Origin: Mnemiopsis leidyi
Taxonomy: Eukaryota > Ctenophora > Tentaculata > Lobata > Bolinopsidae
Reading direction: 5' to 3'
Length of the DNA: 25,710 nucleotides
NCBI GenBank assembly: GCA_000226015.1
Contig: JH154783.1
Coordinates: 15,587 to 41,296 of the forward strand
Position 1 is the stretch's first letter. Each line of letters opens with the position of its first letter. Position numbers and translations under genes: made by a program. This document shows, piece after piece, positions 16,174 through 25,710 of this stretch. Under the pieces are notes generated by a model. That model ran no database searches, was not told the DNA's origin, and worked only from the letters and a program-made list of their open reading frames with translations.

Positions 16174-17522
16174 TCATGTCCACGGATAAAAAGTGCTATG
16201 AACTACGGTACCCACGACACTATAAACAACAAAATAACAAAGTACAACCCTAATTATCGGTCTTTCGAACTTAGTGCAGTACACAAACATTAGAGGACAA
16301 TTAGCAACCAGGAATCTAGTCACGACTTGCACGTGCATGGTGAGCAGCGCAACAGCGCTTAGAGCACAGAGGTGCGCATATCCTGCTAAACGGAAATTAC
16401 ACAAATACAACACTACGTCAAGGTTTGTGTAATCTGTGTGTGCGAAGTTGGATCGCAAGTCTCTGAAGTCCTTGTACTGCTCACTAGCCCAGTTAATCAT
16501 GATAGCAAAGACGAGGGTAAACATAGGAGCGGCTAGAAGAAAGTTAGGTATCTGCTTCGCTTCCCAGTAGTTGAAGAGTCCTACTCCCCAATACTCTGAC
16601 TGGATGTAGCCGTAGGAAATTCCTAAAGGCTTGTCACACCAGGAACTTCCTGAAATGTAGATGAGTTAAGTCTGGTTTCGGTTTGCACTACTAAAATTGC
16701 ACCAATTAGTGGCCAACTCATGCTAGTTAGATAAAAAGTAAACCCGGTTTAGGAGAACTTACCGTTATTTCCGTCTGAGCAGTACAGATTGTGGAAGTAT
16801 CCCTGAAACCAGAGGAAGGGAGCAACTGAGACACCAGTCTGAACAACCATACAGACAAGGTTAATAATCAGGACGTTCCCTGACTTTATCATGGTGAGGA
16901 TGTGATCGTAGAGGATGAAGAAGACGAGACTAATACCGTTACTGCGCACCCCTGTAGCTAGACAGAAACTCAAGAAGTACAGCTGTGAATCAGCTTCTCT
17001 GACGAGTAACCCAAGAATCACAAAGAAACTGAACAGTGACTCTGTGTAACCCACACTCATGAAGATACTGGCAGGGTTTAGAACATAGAGCAGCGCCGCT
17101 TGGTACGACTTGGATTCAGATAGTCCGAACAAGCGCGCAAGCTTGTAAAGCATTAGAGAGTTGACGTAGAAGAGAGTATTGTTGAGGAGTACACTTGTCA
17201 GAACGACACAGCTGTTGTACGACATTAGAAGTTGGAGAGGGAGATACAAAACACTGGCTAACCCGGCTATCAGTGAGGGGTACAGCGGGAAGAACGCGCC
17301 GAAGTTCTCATAGTCGTATCCCTCCCGGGCAAGGTGGTTGAAGTATATCGCGTCCCAGTTACCGTGACCGAGGGAAGAAACCCAGTCGAGTAAGAGACGT
17401 GAGGAGGGGTATGCTTCTCTTGCTGACGTGTCATAGGGAGGTATTAGATAGGTCGTAACAACTTGAAGGCAGAATAAGAACCCACGAAATATTAAAGCGT
17501 GTCTTTTTAGTTTCTCTTTCAT
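16174..17522 (-). CDS. PIGV: GPI mannosyltransferase 2 (PIG-V)
   Basis: Two exons, 16763-17522 and 16174-16649, joined in phase 1 (AATAACG|gtaagt ... atttcag|GAAGTTCC), giving 411 aa (human 493). PIG-V adds the second mannose to the GPI anchor precursor on the luminal face of the ER. Many hydrophobic membrane segments are visible. The first luminal loop carries LGHGNWDAIYF (Trp56-Asp57) and NFGAFFPLYP, matching human LGHWDAEHF and NFAFFPGFP, the catalytic region of this GT-C family. After the splice, SYGYIQSEYWGVGLFNYWE and IPNFLLAAP match human IYSYIQDVYWNVGFLKYYE and VPNFLLAAP; MHVQVVTRFL and the final FYPWT are also conserved. The shorter length comes from loops in the C-terminal half. The leader between the acceptor and the ATG contains a five-codon uORF. 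Confidence 0.95.
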
Positions 17523-17524
17523 AT

Positions 17525-17542
17525 TTATTCGACCTGTATCAT
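17525..17542 (-). other. Five-codon uORF upstream of PIGV
   Basis: In the 24-nt leader after the TTTCAG acceptor, an ATG at 17542 opens a five-codon frame (ATG ATA CAG GTC GAA) that stops with TAA only 2 nt before the PIGV ATG. It would be translated if the acceptor at 17547 is used, and could lower PIGV translation. Confidence 0.5.
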
Positions 17543-17546
17543 GCTA

Positions 17547-17560
17547 CTGAAATTGGAAAC
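17547..17560 (-). other. Splice acceptor before PIGV start
   Basis: The minus strand reads GTTTCCAATTTCAG, 24 nt before the ATG. A second AG (ATGATACAG) lies closer but has no pyrimidine tract. Confidence 0.6.
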
Positions 17561-18165
17561 GTTATGGTGCGATACGTTAATCATAATATTTCTAATCGAG
17601 CTGAGTAATCAATATACATACTTATACTACAATACCTTTTTAATTCAGATATGTCATATGACTGTATATGATTAACAAATATATCTTAATCTAAAATTTT
17701 CCGAAACAGCGAGATACAAGGGAGGCTATAATGAGGTAGGGATTTATTTAGACAGACTTCATTCAATCTCAAATTTTATATGTACACAGTCGGAATTTTC
17801 TCAAATATACTCTGAATATATGAAATATTATCATTTTTCCTCTTTATCATAACTTGAGCGAATTCAATGTAATCTGGCACAAACATCAACAATTGAAGAA
17901 CAAAACTCGAGTAAATGCGAGAGCCAAAATCCAGCGGCGTGATTCCCCGAAAACGAAATCAATTTCTCAACTAAAAAACAAAATCAGTTACAATAAAAAA
18001 GATCTTTTTAAAAAGCTAAAAACATCTCAATTACCTAGAAGTAAACCTCCACCCCGTGCTTTCATAAACAGTAACCACGCCCTTCATAAATTATAAATTA
18101 CCACTTATCAATCTGCGACTTGAATTTTGCAAGTTATTCAACACTAACAATTCCCCAAATTTCTG
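17561..18165. other. IPO5-PIGV intergenic
   Basis: About 600 bp, very AT-rich. It holds the IPO5 3' UTR. An AATAAA on the minus strand at 17743-17748 could be a distant polyadenylation signal. A plus-strand lysine-rich open frame (about 17854-18096) begins without an ATG and is treated as unproven. Confidence 0.5.
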
Positions 18166-21100
18166 TTATTGGCCCGTCAACAAAACTTTATGAGTTTCAG
18201 GTAACTTTGCAAGGATAGCTGACCAAACAGCCTCGTTTTTCTGAAGCGGCACAATGAATGCCTGAATCCTTGCCATCAACTCAGGGTGATCGTCCGACTT
18301 TATTGTCTTATTGATGATTCCCTCGGTCAAAATTTTGATTATGTCCGGAAGATTGGCATTGTTATCGCCAAGAACGTAGACATTGTTATTTTCGACCAAG
18401 TCCAAAAGAAAACCGTAGATGTGGACACTCTCTTCATCGTCCTCTTGTATTGGTAACCATGACAACCAAGTCACAACGGTCGCCTCGTCTAAGTTCTCCT
18501 GTCCGATGATGTGTTTGAAAATTTTAGAGATGGCCGAAATACAGTTTTCAGTTGCTGACATGTTCTCAATCTCACGAGATTCAGGATCGTTGATAACGTT
18601 AACCAGATTCGGGATACAGTTCTTGCAAAACTCCAGATAGGGTGAGTTAGCACCAGGGAATTTTGTTGCGAGTGCGCCGACTCCGTACGCGGCAGCTTGA
18701 CGCACGCCCGGGTTGATGTCAGACAAGTAGTGCATCATTGGCTGAAGGAAGTGTTGCTGGTATTTGGGGGCAGAGTTAGGCGCGAAGTCTATCAGATCAT
18801 CAAACACGCAGATAGCCCACTGATGTTCAAGACCGGGCCGGTCTGGCGCCAACATGGCTACAAAGTACTCTGTTAACTTGTCGAACACTTGTATAAAGTC
18901 CTCCCCGTAGACACCTGAAAAGTGTGGTGTAGAAATATTCAATTACAAACACGACTAGGACTTACAACTACGACTAGGAATGGCGATCTGGATCAATCAG
19001 CAACTTGATTTCTTGATCGATAAAATCGTAATATAGGATTATACTATACCGAAAAGATTGTGGATTATGTCAGCTATTTTCCCGAGCAGATAGTCGTCCT
19101 GATCCAATTCTTCCTCGATGCCTTCCTCCACTTCTTCATCGTAATCTTCATCCTTCCTCGCTTCTTTCCTTTCTTCCTCCTTGTCATAGTTCTTCTTTAA
19201 ATGATTCTTCATCGCCTCTACCAATTCCTCCATTTGTAAGCTGTCTATAAAACCAACTCCTAAAACCTAAAATAACAGCTGATTATTGATAGATTTTCAG
19301 AATCTTCCGGATCGCATTATAACACAGGCATCGCTACTCGCTAGTGTGTCTGTGCAGTGAAGTTAGACGCATTGAGCGTTTTAAACGGCTGAGACTTCCC
19401 GCCAGTACAAGATAGATAGCTGACTGATGATGATAGATAACGAAAATAGTTAACTAGACACAGTATACTAATGGCAGTATAGAAGAAGGACCCTTATACG
19501 CACGCACCTCAACACAAGAAGCAACACTTTCCATAACAACAGCTAGGATATCTGGCTCCATCTCTGTTTGTAGGGACTTGAACAACTCGGGACAAATGTA
19601 GTTCCACATATCCCTAACATAATCGTCACCCTGGTATTGGAGAAAATTAACACAGGTACATATTCACTAGTACGATGTTATTATATTGGGATGATATGAG
19701 ACTAGGCTTGCTACTTACTTAACTTCTAAAATAGTCATGTCTTTAATGTAAATAGGATATTACCTTGTGTTTCACTGATTCTAGCAGGAAAGGCAGAGAT
19801 TCAGCAGCGGCCGATCTTATCAAATCGTGGAAGTAGAATTTCAATAGCGGCACCATAATCTTAACAACTTGCTCTGTGTAGTCTGCGAAACCCTCCTTGA
19901 GTTCGCGCGCATAACACACCAACATCTGACAGGCAGTGTTCTTGTCCTCCAACCCTGCAGTTTTTACACCGAACTTCTGTTGGTCGGACAGCGGGACAAA
20001 CTCCCATCCTTCATCCTCGTCCACCTGCTCGTCAGAGTCCACTAATGCTACTTCTGGTTTTATCTGCGCTGCCCGTAACAGTGGTGGCATCACAACGGGC
20101 AGATAGGCAGTAAACTGAGGTCCGATTATCTTGCACATGCGGGCCCAGGCGCTTATCATGTACGACACTTGGGGGTCGTCAGCATCCATCTGCTCTCCGT
20201 CATCTGTCTGGGCTTTTAGGAGCATGTTCATGATCTGCTCAGCATCTGACAGGAACACTTCTTTTCCAACAGCCAGGCCGATTAGTGATATGCATTCAAT
20301 CGTTTTTCCTCTCAATAACCTGTCGAAATTCAAGTTGTAATTCTGATTATAACATTCACAACTTAACCTGCACCAAGAATCAAGATAAAGATTTTAGTTA
20401 AAGGCAAAAACAGTAGTCATACACAAATCAAACCGAACTTTAAATATCATACCTAAGTTCTTTGTCGTTGGCATTTTCCATTATGTATTTCAAATTTGGC
20501 ATGAAACTCTGATAAAAAAGAGTGAAATGATTCTCGGCCGTATCTGCGATGGTTGCTATCGTTGTAATGATTTGTTCCAACACCAACTTTCTGTGAGTTT
20601 GTACCAGTTCCATTGTCTTTTTCTCTAATGTCGCTTGCATTTTCTGTGAATAGAATTTATGTTAGCTGGTATCAAAACTTTTTAAACACTACAGATTCGA
20701 AAAAAAGTGTGAACATGATCATTGTTGAAATAATTTGAAAAACACTTAACAAAAGATGAACGTGACAACCTAATTGGTCCTGTTCATGGTAAAGAAATTA
20801 TCCGCCAAAGAGTTAAGCTATCAAAATTGTCTACTATTTTAACCCAAATATATTATCAGATCAGATGTAGAATCAAGAGCCCGAGATTCTATACCTGACA
20901 AAGGTCCGGAAGGTATGGAAGAAGGACGTTTTGAGGACATTCTTCAAAGAAGTTTACAAGAGCAGCAGCAGTGTGACTCTGAACTCTCGGATGTCCATCA
21001 TCGTCCAGCAAGTGTATCAATCCGGGCAGCACCTTGTCATGCATCTTCTTCTGGAAGAGTGGGGAGAAATCCGACGCCATCTGTCCTAGCGCGTTACAAC

Positions 21101-23141
21101 AGGCGAACCTTACACGGGGATGCTCGTCTGTGATGTAGGGAAGACAAGCCATAACGATACTGCTCATGTTGGCTTCCATCGCCTTCTTGCAACCTTCTGC
21201 ACTGGCTGAAATTGCCATGAGACCTGCGTACCGGTGTTTCCACTCTTTTGACTGGAGCATTGGAGGAACAGCTGAGATGATGTGCGGCATGACCATCTTG
21301 CCGCCCAGAGCACACGCTAACCGATCCAGTGCAGCTTCTGCTGCCACGCAGTTCTCCTGAAATTGTTAACAGTAGCAATTTTAGGTATAGTTTAAGATAT
21401 TATACTAGTTACCATGGTATCGATATAGATATGGAATGGAAGTATGGGAAGAGTTAATATGAAGCAGACAAAACAAAGCAAAACTGTACTCACATCGCTG
21501 TCGACATCCTCTACCTCATCCTCCATAGCCCAGTCCTCCTCATCTTCTAGATCTGTCATCATCTGTAACATCTGTACTACCAGAGGTGCTATGTACTTGT
21601 CCTGATGAGGAGTCTATTATTGTTTGTCGTGTGGGGCTGTAGAAATACCAACAGATTCAATGTCAGCTCTCAAGAACACTTATAATACGCAAGAGATAAT
21701 ACAGTTTAAACAAACTTATCAAAAGCACGATCACACGATTTAACACAATTGCAAAATATTTAAGTTACTTTGTAACATTAAAGCAAACCTTTTTGCGAAT
21801 CATTGCAGGTGCAGCTTCACAAATAGTAACAACCAATTCCAAAACAAGTTGTCTCCAGTTGTCGGCAAAGTTTGTGTTAGCAATAACTCTCAGAGCAAAC
21901 TCCATCAGCTGATCTAGTCCAGGTCTGAGAAACTTGGGCAGTTTCTCGGCCAACTCAACAAAACTTTTAAGAGGACCATCATCATCCTCGGCCACCACGC
22001 AATCCTCAACACCTTTCAACATCGGCTTTAAGAAGTCAGTGAAGTACCGTTTAGCCTCATCCTCCTCTAGCCCAGTAAGGAATGCGCAAGTAGCGCGTAT
22101 AGCTGCAAACCTTACATTAGGATTGTCCGGATCGTTTAGGGAAGCAAACAGCATCTCCTTGATCAGGCCTATGTAGTTCTGCTGAGCGGAACCAAAAATG
22201 TCTGGCACAGAGTTGAGAATGGATAGTGCAGATTCCTTGTGTTGAGCTGTCCCGGAGTTACAGCAGTTGAACATGAACTTTAGTAGCTCATCCCAGTTCA
22301 TGTTACCTTCTCCATCTTGAAGGTTTCGAGCTACCTCAGAAACCGTGTCACTCAACTTCTTGCGAGCACTCTCGTCTGACTCACGCTTCAGAAGCTGTGG
22401 AATTGAGAGGTTGTTTAAATATACATTTTAATCACTACAACAAATATGACTGACCAATGAGATGTCTGTGTTGAATACAGGAGCTAAATGTCGTGCATTG
22501 CTCTATTAATGGTCTCGGGCTTTTCCCCAAAATATCGTTCCTTAGTATAGTAATTTAGAAAAATAGCCTAAAAGAGAGTAAAAAATGAGGCCTAACACGT
22601 GCTAGAGACCAAACATACCTCGAGAAGCTTCAACTTAAACAAGTCCTGGGTTTCAACAGGGCTAAGGGCAAACACCTCCCAAGAGTTGGTGAGCAGTCTC
22701 CTTAAAAGGATAGCTGCAAAAGCCCTGGGAAAATGGTTGTGTTACATTCAAAATGGATTGTGTGCTACTTTCAAGATAGAAAATTAAGATTTATTTCCAG
22801 TTTTTGGCATTACCTGTTGAGAAATTAGCTGTGTCAAAATATTCTAAATTGAATTGAAGGCATGGTGTGTTATAATCTTGCAGACTGAAACTATTGAGCT
22901 TACTTACATAAGGGGCAGGCAATAATAATAAGGTAATAACTTGTACGTTTGGTATTAGAGTAGACAACACATCCTACCTAAGGGTAGCTGAGGAGGAGGT
23001 TTCAATGGCTCCAAGGAGGAGACTCAGCCGTTGTTCAATGGGTATAGCATTATACTGTTCTTCTCCTCTGTTCCTGGCCTCATTATCTGGGCTAGCTAGA
23101 GTCTCTAATAATGCTGAAAACTGGTCCTGCACTTCTGCCAT
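18166..23141 (-). CDS. IPO5: Importin-5 (karyopherin beta-3, RanBP5)
   Basis: Ten exons: 22978-23141, 22619-22724, 21789-22394, 21494-21601, 20895-21356, 20453-20643, 19764-20319, 19508-19630, 19050-19266 and 18166-18914. All junctions are GT-AG and frame-consistent; the product is 1093 aa (human 1097). IPO5 carries ribosomal proteins, histones and other cargo into the nucleus and releases them on RanGTP. It is a solenoid of HEAT repeats. Matches to human run throughout: LLRRLL (exon 2), MIRKKV (exon 3), the acidic loop [20 protein letters not shown] (exon 4), [19 protein letters not shown] and [13 protein letters not shown] (exon 7), [25 protein letters not shown] (exon 9) and [13 protein letters not shown] with ATENCISA (exon 10). 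Introns are 133-253 bp. The start at 23141 ([12 protein letters not shown]) is 4 nt after a TTTCTAG acceptor; the longer upstream frame is not supported. Confidence 0.97.
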
Positions 23142-23145
23142 CAAC

Positions 23146-23161
23146 CTAGAAATATACAGTT
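23146..23161 (-). other. Splice acceptor before IPO5 start
   Basis: The minus strand reads AACTGTATATTTCTAG, then GTTG, then ATG. Confidence 0.65.
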
Positions 23162-23831
23162 TCACAATGCAATTAAAAAATCAAAGGCTACTTTATGCAT
23201 GAACATGGTCTTTAAATCACTTACTTGAGTCTGGACAGCTAGGCCATGCATGATCCTCACCTCATAAATATCGCATAAGATATGATGTGCTATGATTTGA
23301 TCTAAAATATAAATAAGCTAAACAGTAAATTGTAGAACATTAAAATTAGTGTGCTTTGTGCTTTAATCCCGTAAATCAAAAAATATTTCTAAAAATCAAT
23401 TTAAGAATCTCCTGAAGATTCTTACTAAGCCAGGTGAGAAATAAGATTATAAATTGATTTTCAAGAAACACAATAACATCCTGAACTCATTCAATAGTCT
23501 TTTAAATTTAAACATCATTCTAGTATAATTTAAATATTAAGAAAATTCTACATGGATCATCATTACATTGTATTGTGGTGTTAGACTATTTGAAGTTCAC
23601 ACAGTACAGATTTCACTAAACATCAATTCTGCATAACTCTGTTACGTTCAAGTGCAAAATATAACTAAGATAGGGATAATAAAATCTCTATCGAGCATGC
23701 TTTCCTTATGCAAAATGAGCAATACTTTTAAAGTCATAATAAAAACATAAATTTATTTATAAAAACATTTGCCAAAACAAGCAATTGAAAATGGTATTCA
23801 GAGGTTCATGTGGAGACACTAGGATAATAGA
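23162..23831. other. RAE1-IPO5 intergenic
   Basis: About 670 bp, AT-rich. A TAAATAAATTTATG-like stretch gives an AATAAA on the minus strand at 23752-23757, 75 bp after the RAE1 stop and probably its polyadenylation signal. No gene recognised. Confidence 0.55.
23752..23757 (-). terminator. Putative RAE1 polyadenylation signal AATAAA
   Basis: Canonical AATAAA on the minus strand about 75 bp downstream of the RAE1 stop codon, in a normal position for a 3' end. Confidence 0.5.
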
Positions 23832-24875
23832 CTACTTTTTCCTAGGTTTCAATTCATCTTTAACTTGCCGAATGAAAATGTAGTTCTTTTGTTGTGGATT
23901 GTAAAATTCGTGCCCCTTTGACCAATCATAAGATGAACCATAGGCAAAATAGGTGCCATTGTGATTAAAATCGCAGCATGTTATAGTGTTATCTAATTGC
24001 TCTCCTGTCTTAAGCTTGGTTCGTGCATCTTTGTCCCAAAAACTGAACTTACCATCACTACCAATAGTTGCCAACGTGCCATGTACTGGGTGAAATTTAA
24101 TGCCATTTACAGCATAAATGTCTTGAGGTTTATGACTGTCGCTCACAACTGATCTGTGACATTTAAAGGTGAATTTGTCTTTGCTGTTTGCAGCAGTATT
24201 ATCAAATGGCTCTATTGCAGCTCTACCTTCAATGCTACAAACACCAAAACCAGCAGGCTTTCCATCTTTCTTGAAAATCGAAATGTCTCTGAGTTGATAC
24301 CTTAAAGGTGGCTCCATTGTATGATGTACGGCAGGTTTGTTTTCCAAATTTAAAATCTTTACTTTCCTTCCGGCTAAAATTGAAACTGCGACTGGATATA
24401 CAACATCACTAGCATAGACTCGTTCCTCACAGTTGATTGTCATCATGGGCTGAGCTTGACGTGTGTCCCAGAACTTCAAAGTCTTATCCCAGCTACCAGT
24501 CATTAAGCACTGGTAGTTTGGAGCATGTATCCAATTAACTGTCTTTACAGGAGCATCATGAGCAGCAACTTGTGTAAAACTATTAGAATTTAAGTCCCAC
24601 ATTTTAACACTTTTATCACAGCTCCCTGAGAAAACCTTAGTTCCATCAGCAGACCAACAACAGCACAAAGTTGGACCAGCATGCTGTTGTTCTGCTTTTG
24701 GCTCAGACTGAAGAGTTGTCCCTGATTGTTTAACCTCCCAACACCTAACGCAGTTGTCCCAGCTCCCAGCTACAAGAAAATCAGCTGCTGGCGAAAATGA
24801 TAACGATGATATACTATCATTAGGAGGTTGGCTTACTTCATGATCTTTGTTAGGATTGTGAGCAGTGGAAAACAT
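23832..24875 (-). CDS. RAE1: mRNA export factor RAE1 (Gle2 homologue)
   Basis: Single exon, 347 aa (human 368). RAE1 is a WD40 propeller that binds the NUP98 GLEBS motif at nuclear pores for mRNA export and also acts in spindle assembly and the mitotic checkpoint. WD blades are clear: [12 protein letters not shown] (37-48), [12 protein letters not shown] (84-95), [15 protein letters not shown] (106-120), [12 protein letters not shown] (127-138), [28 protein letters not shown] and [19 protein letters not shown]. The last carries near-identical human sequence, and the end [20 protein letters not shown] is the family hallmark. It lacks about 20 residues of the Gly/Phe-rich human N-terminus. An in-frame TGA sits 6 nt upstream, fixing the start; a TATTTCAG acceptor lies 10 nt before the ATG. 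Confidence 0.97.
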   Translation of the reverse strand: MFSTAHNPNKDHEVSQPPNDSISSLSFSPAADFLVAGSWDNCVRCWEVKQSGTTLQSEPKAEQQHAGPTLCCCWSADGTKVFSGSCDKSVKMWDLNSNSFTQVAAHDAPVKTVNWIHAPNYQCLMTGSWDKTLKFWDTRQAQPMMTINCEERVYASDVVYPVAVSILAGRKVKILNLENKPAVHHTMEPPLRYQLRDISIFKKDGKPAGFGVCSIEGRAAIEPFDNTAANSKDKFTFKCHRSVVSDSHKPQDIYAVNGIKFHPVHGTLATIGSDGKFSFWDKDARTKLKTGEQLDNTITCCDFNHNGTYFAYGSSYDWSKGHEFYNPQQKNYIFIRQVKDELKPRKK

Positions 24876-24885
24876 CTCTCATATG

Positions 24886-24898
24886 CTGAAATATTCGG
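24886..24898 (-). other. Splice acceptor before RAE1 start
   Basis: The minus strand reads CCGAATATTTCAG, then a 10-nt leader to the ATG. Confidence 0.65.
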
Positions 24899-25710
24899 AA
24901 TGTTATTAAAATTATCAGTGTGTGTCTCTTTAGACCACCAACATCATAGTTGGAATATAACATGTTAATTATGCTTACCATTAAGTTTAAAGATATATTA
25001 ACAAGAATTGCGCCCGCTTAGTTAGGTCTCAGGCGGACGCTTGATTTCCATCTCTCAAATTTTAAAGAAGCTTTTTCAATTTGCCCTCTGCTAGTGCTAG
25101 AAGCATAGAATTTGAGCAGCAGATATGTTTTAAAAGTAAATCCTGTGGCAAAGACTGCTGATGGAATACCACGGAAGCTACAGTGAAAATATTGGGCGTG
25201 AAACTGAAACAATTTTTATTCCAACATCTGGGTGAATATGTGTACCACTTATACCAGGTACTAAACCTAGTTTAGGTCTGCCAAGTGAATATGTGCGAAC
25301 GTGTCCCGTTTTATCTTGATTTACAGATCGAAGCTCAAGATATCTTTTTCGATCATTTGTTATGATATTTTCTTATTTCTTCTTCACCCTTGTTATTCGT
25401 CTTATTCACTTGTTGCTCTTTTTACCCCTTCATCTCTTACTTCAAGCAGACAACCTACAACAAATGGTTAATTACAACATCAAGTGGGAGGTGGATCGTT
25501 GACGCGTCGTTAAATCGATTTAACACCGCAACTCCAGTCGAAAGCCTGGGACCACTCAATTAACCTAAAGTCCAAAAACACAGCATAAGTTCAACAAGAA
25601 GAAGAACTGGACAGTTGTCACTGCTTGTAGTTTAACTGACATTCTTTCCTGACTGACTGACTATACATTTCCTCCTTCTTCTACATTGGTAACAAAGATT
25701 AGTTGAATTT
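24899..25710. other. RAE1 upstream region
   Basis: No confirmed gene. It contains a weak candidate coding segment on the minus strand (25018-25372, separate entry). On plus, a long C/T-rich tract at about 25376-25446 ends in AAGCAG and resembles a splice acceptor, but no coding frame clearly follows. The last 250 bp show nothing I can assign. Confidence 0.45.
25018..25372 (-). CDS. Possible end of an unidentified gene upstream of RAE1
   Basis: Low confidence. The minus strand holds two open segments that could be exons. One, about 25262-25372, contains RKRYLELRSVNQD and HVRTYSLGRPKLG. The other, 25018-25203, follows a good acceptor (AAAATTGTTTCAG) and contains RGIPSAVFATGF, a hydrophobic stretch and a basic end. 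A GTACCT donor at 25261 would join them in frame. No family is recognised. If real, its stop lies 143 nt before the RAE1 ATG on the same strand. It may instead be untranslated leader or chance. Confidence 0.2.

Overview
This is nuclear DNA from an animal. It carries full-length orthologues of animal genes (augmin HAUS5, CEP20/FOPNL, PIGV, importin-5, RAE1, PEX2, DJ-1) with GT-AG introns of about 130-425 bp, in AT-rich, gene-dense sequence. RAE1 and importin-5 resemble the human proteins closely. The lineage cannot be fixed from the sequence. Short 5' leaders that start right after splice acceptors would fit a group using spliced-leader trans-splicing (for example ctenophores or hydrozoans), but this is only an inference.

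All thirteen confidently called genes lie on the minus strand. In transcription order (high to low coordinate) they are: RAE1 (mRNA export), IPO5 (nuclear import, 10 exons), PIGV (GPI mannosyltransferase, 2 exons), CEP20 (centriolar satellite/cilium), two tiny single-pass membrane proteins 47 bp apart, DJ-1/PARK7 (4 exons), three tandem two-KH hnRNP K-like RNA-binding proteins (called C, B and A here), a predicted mitochondrial STAND-type P-loop NTPase with TPRs, HAUS5 and PEX2. A possible further gene lies upstream of RAE1 but is weak. Nine of the thirteen coding regions have no intron.

Two features run through the window. First, twelve of thirteen start codons are preceded, 0-24 nt upstream, by a pyrimidine/AG acceptor (typically TTTCAG or TTCTAG). 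That is the layout expected of trans-spliced genes, or of genes with a 5'-UTR intron ending at the ATG. Second, every gene points the same way, and one pair has an operon-like gap. The most unusual proteins are the predicted mitochondrial STAND-TPR NTPase and the KH cluster, where one copy ends in an SR-type RS domain, one ends in a Gly/Tyr tail and one has its tail frame broken at a C7 homopolymer.

Other points: two adjacent hairpins downstream of PEX2, a poly-serine tract inside PEX2, a 57-bp minisatellite in a DJ-1 intron, and a 5-codon uORF just before PIGV. I see no mobile-element genes, rRNA, tRNA, CRISPR or viral sequence.
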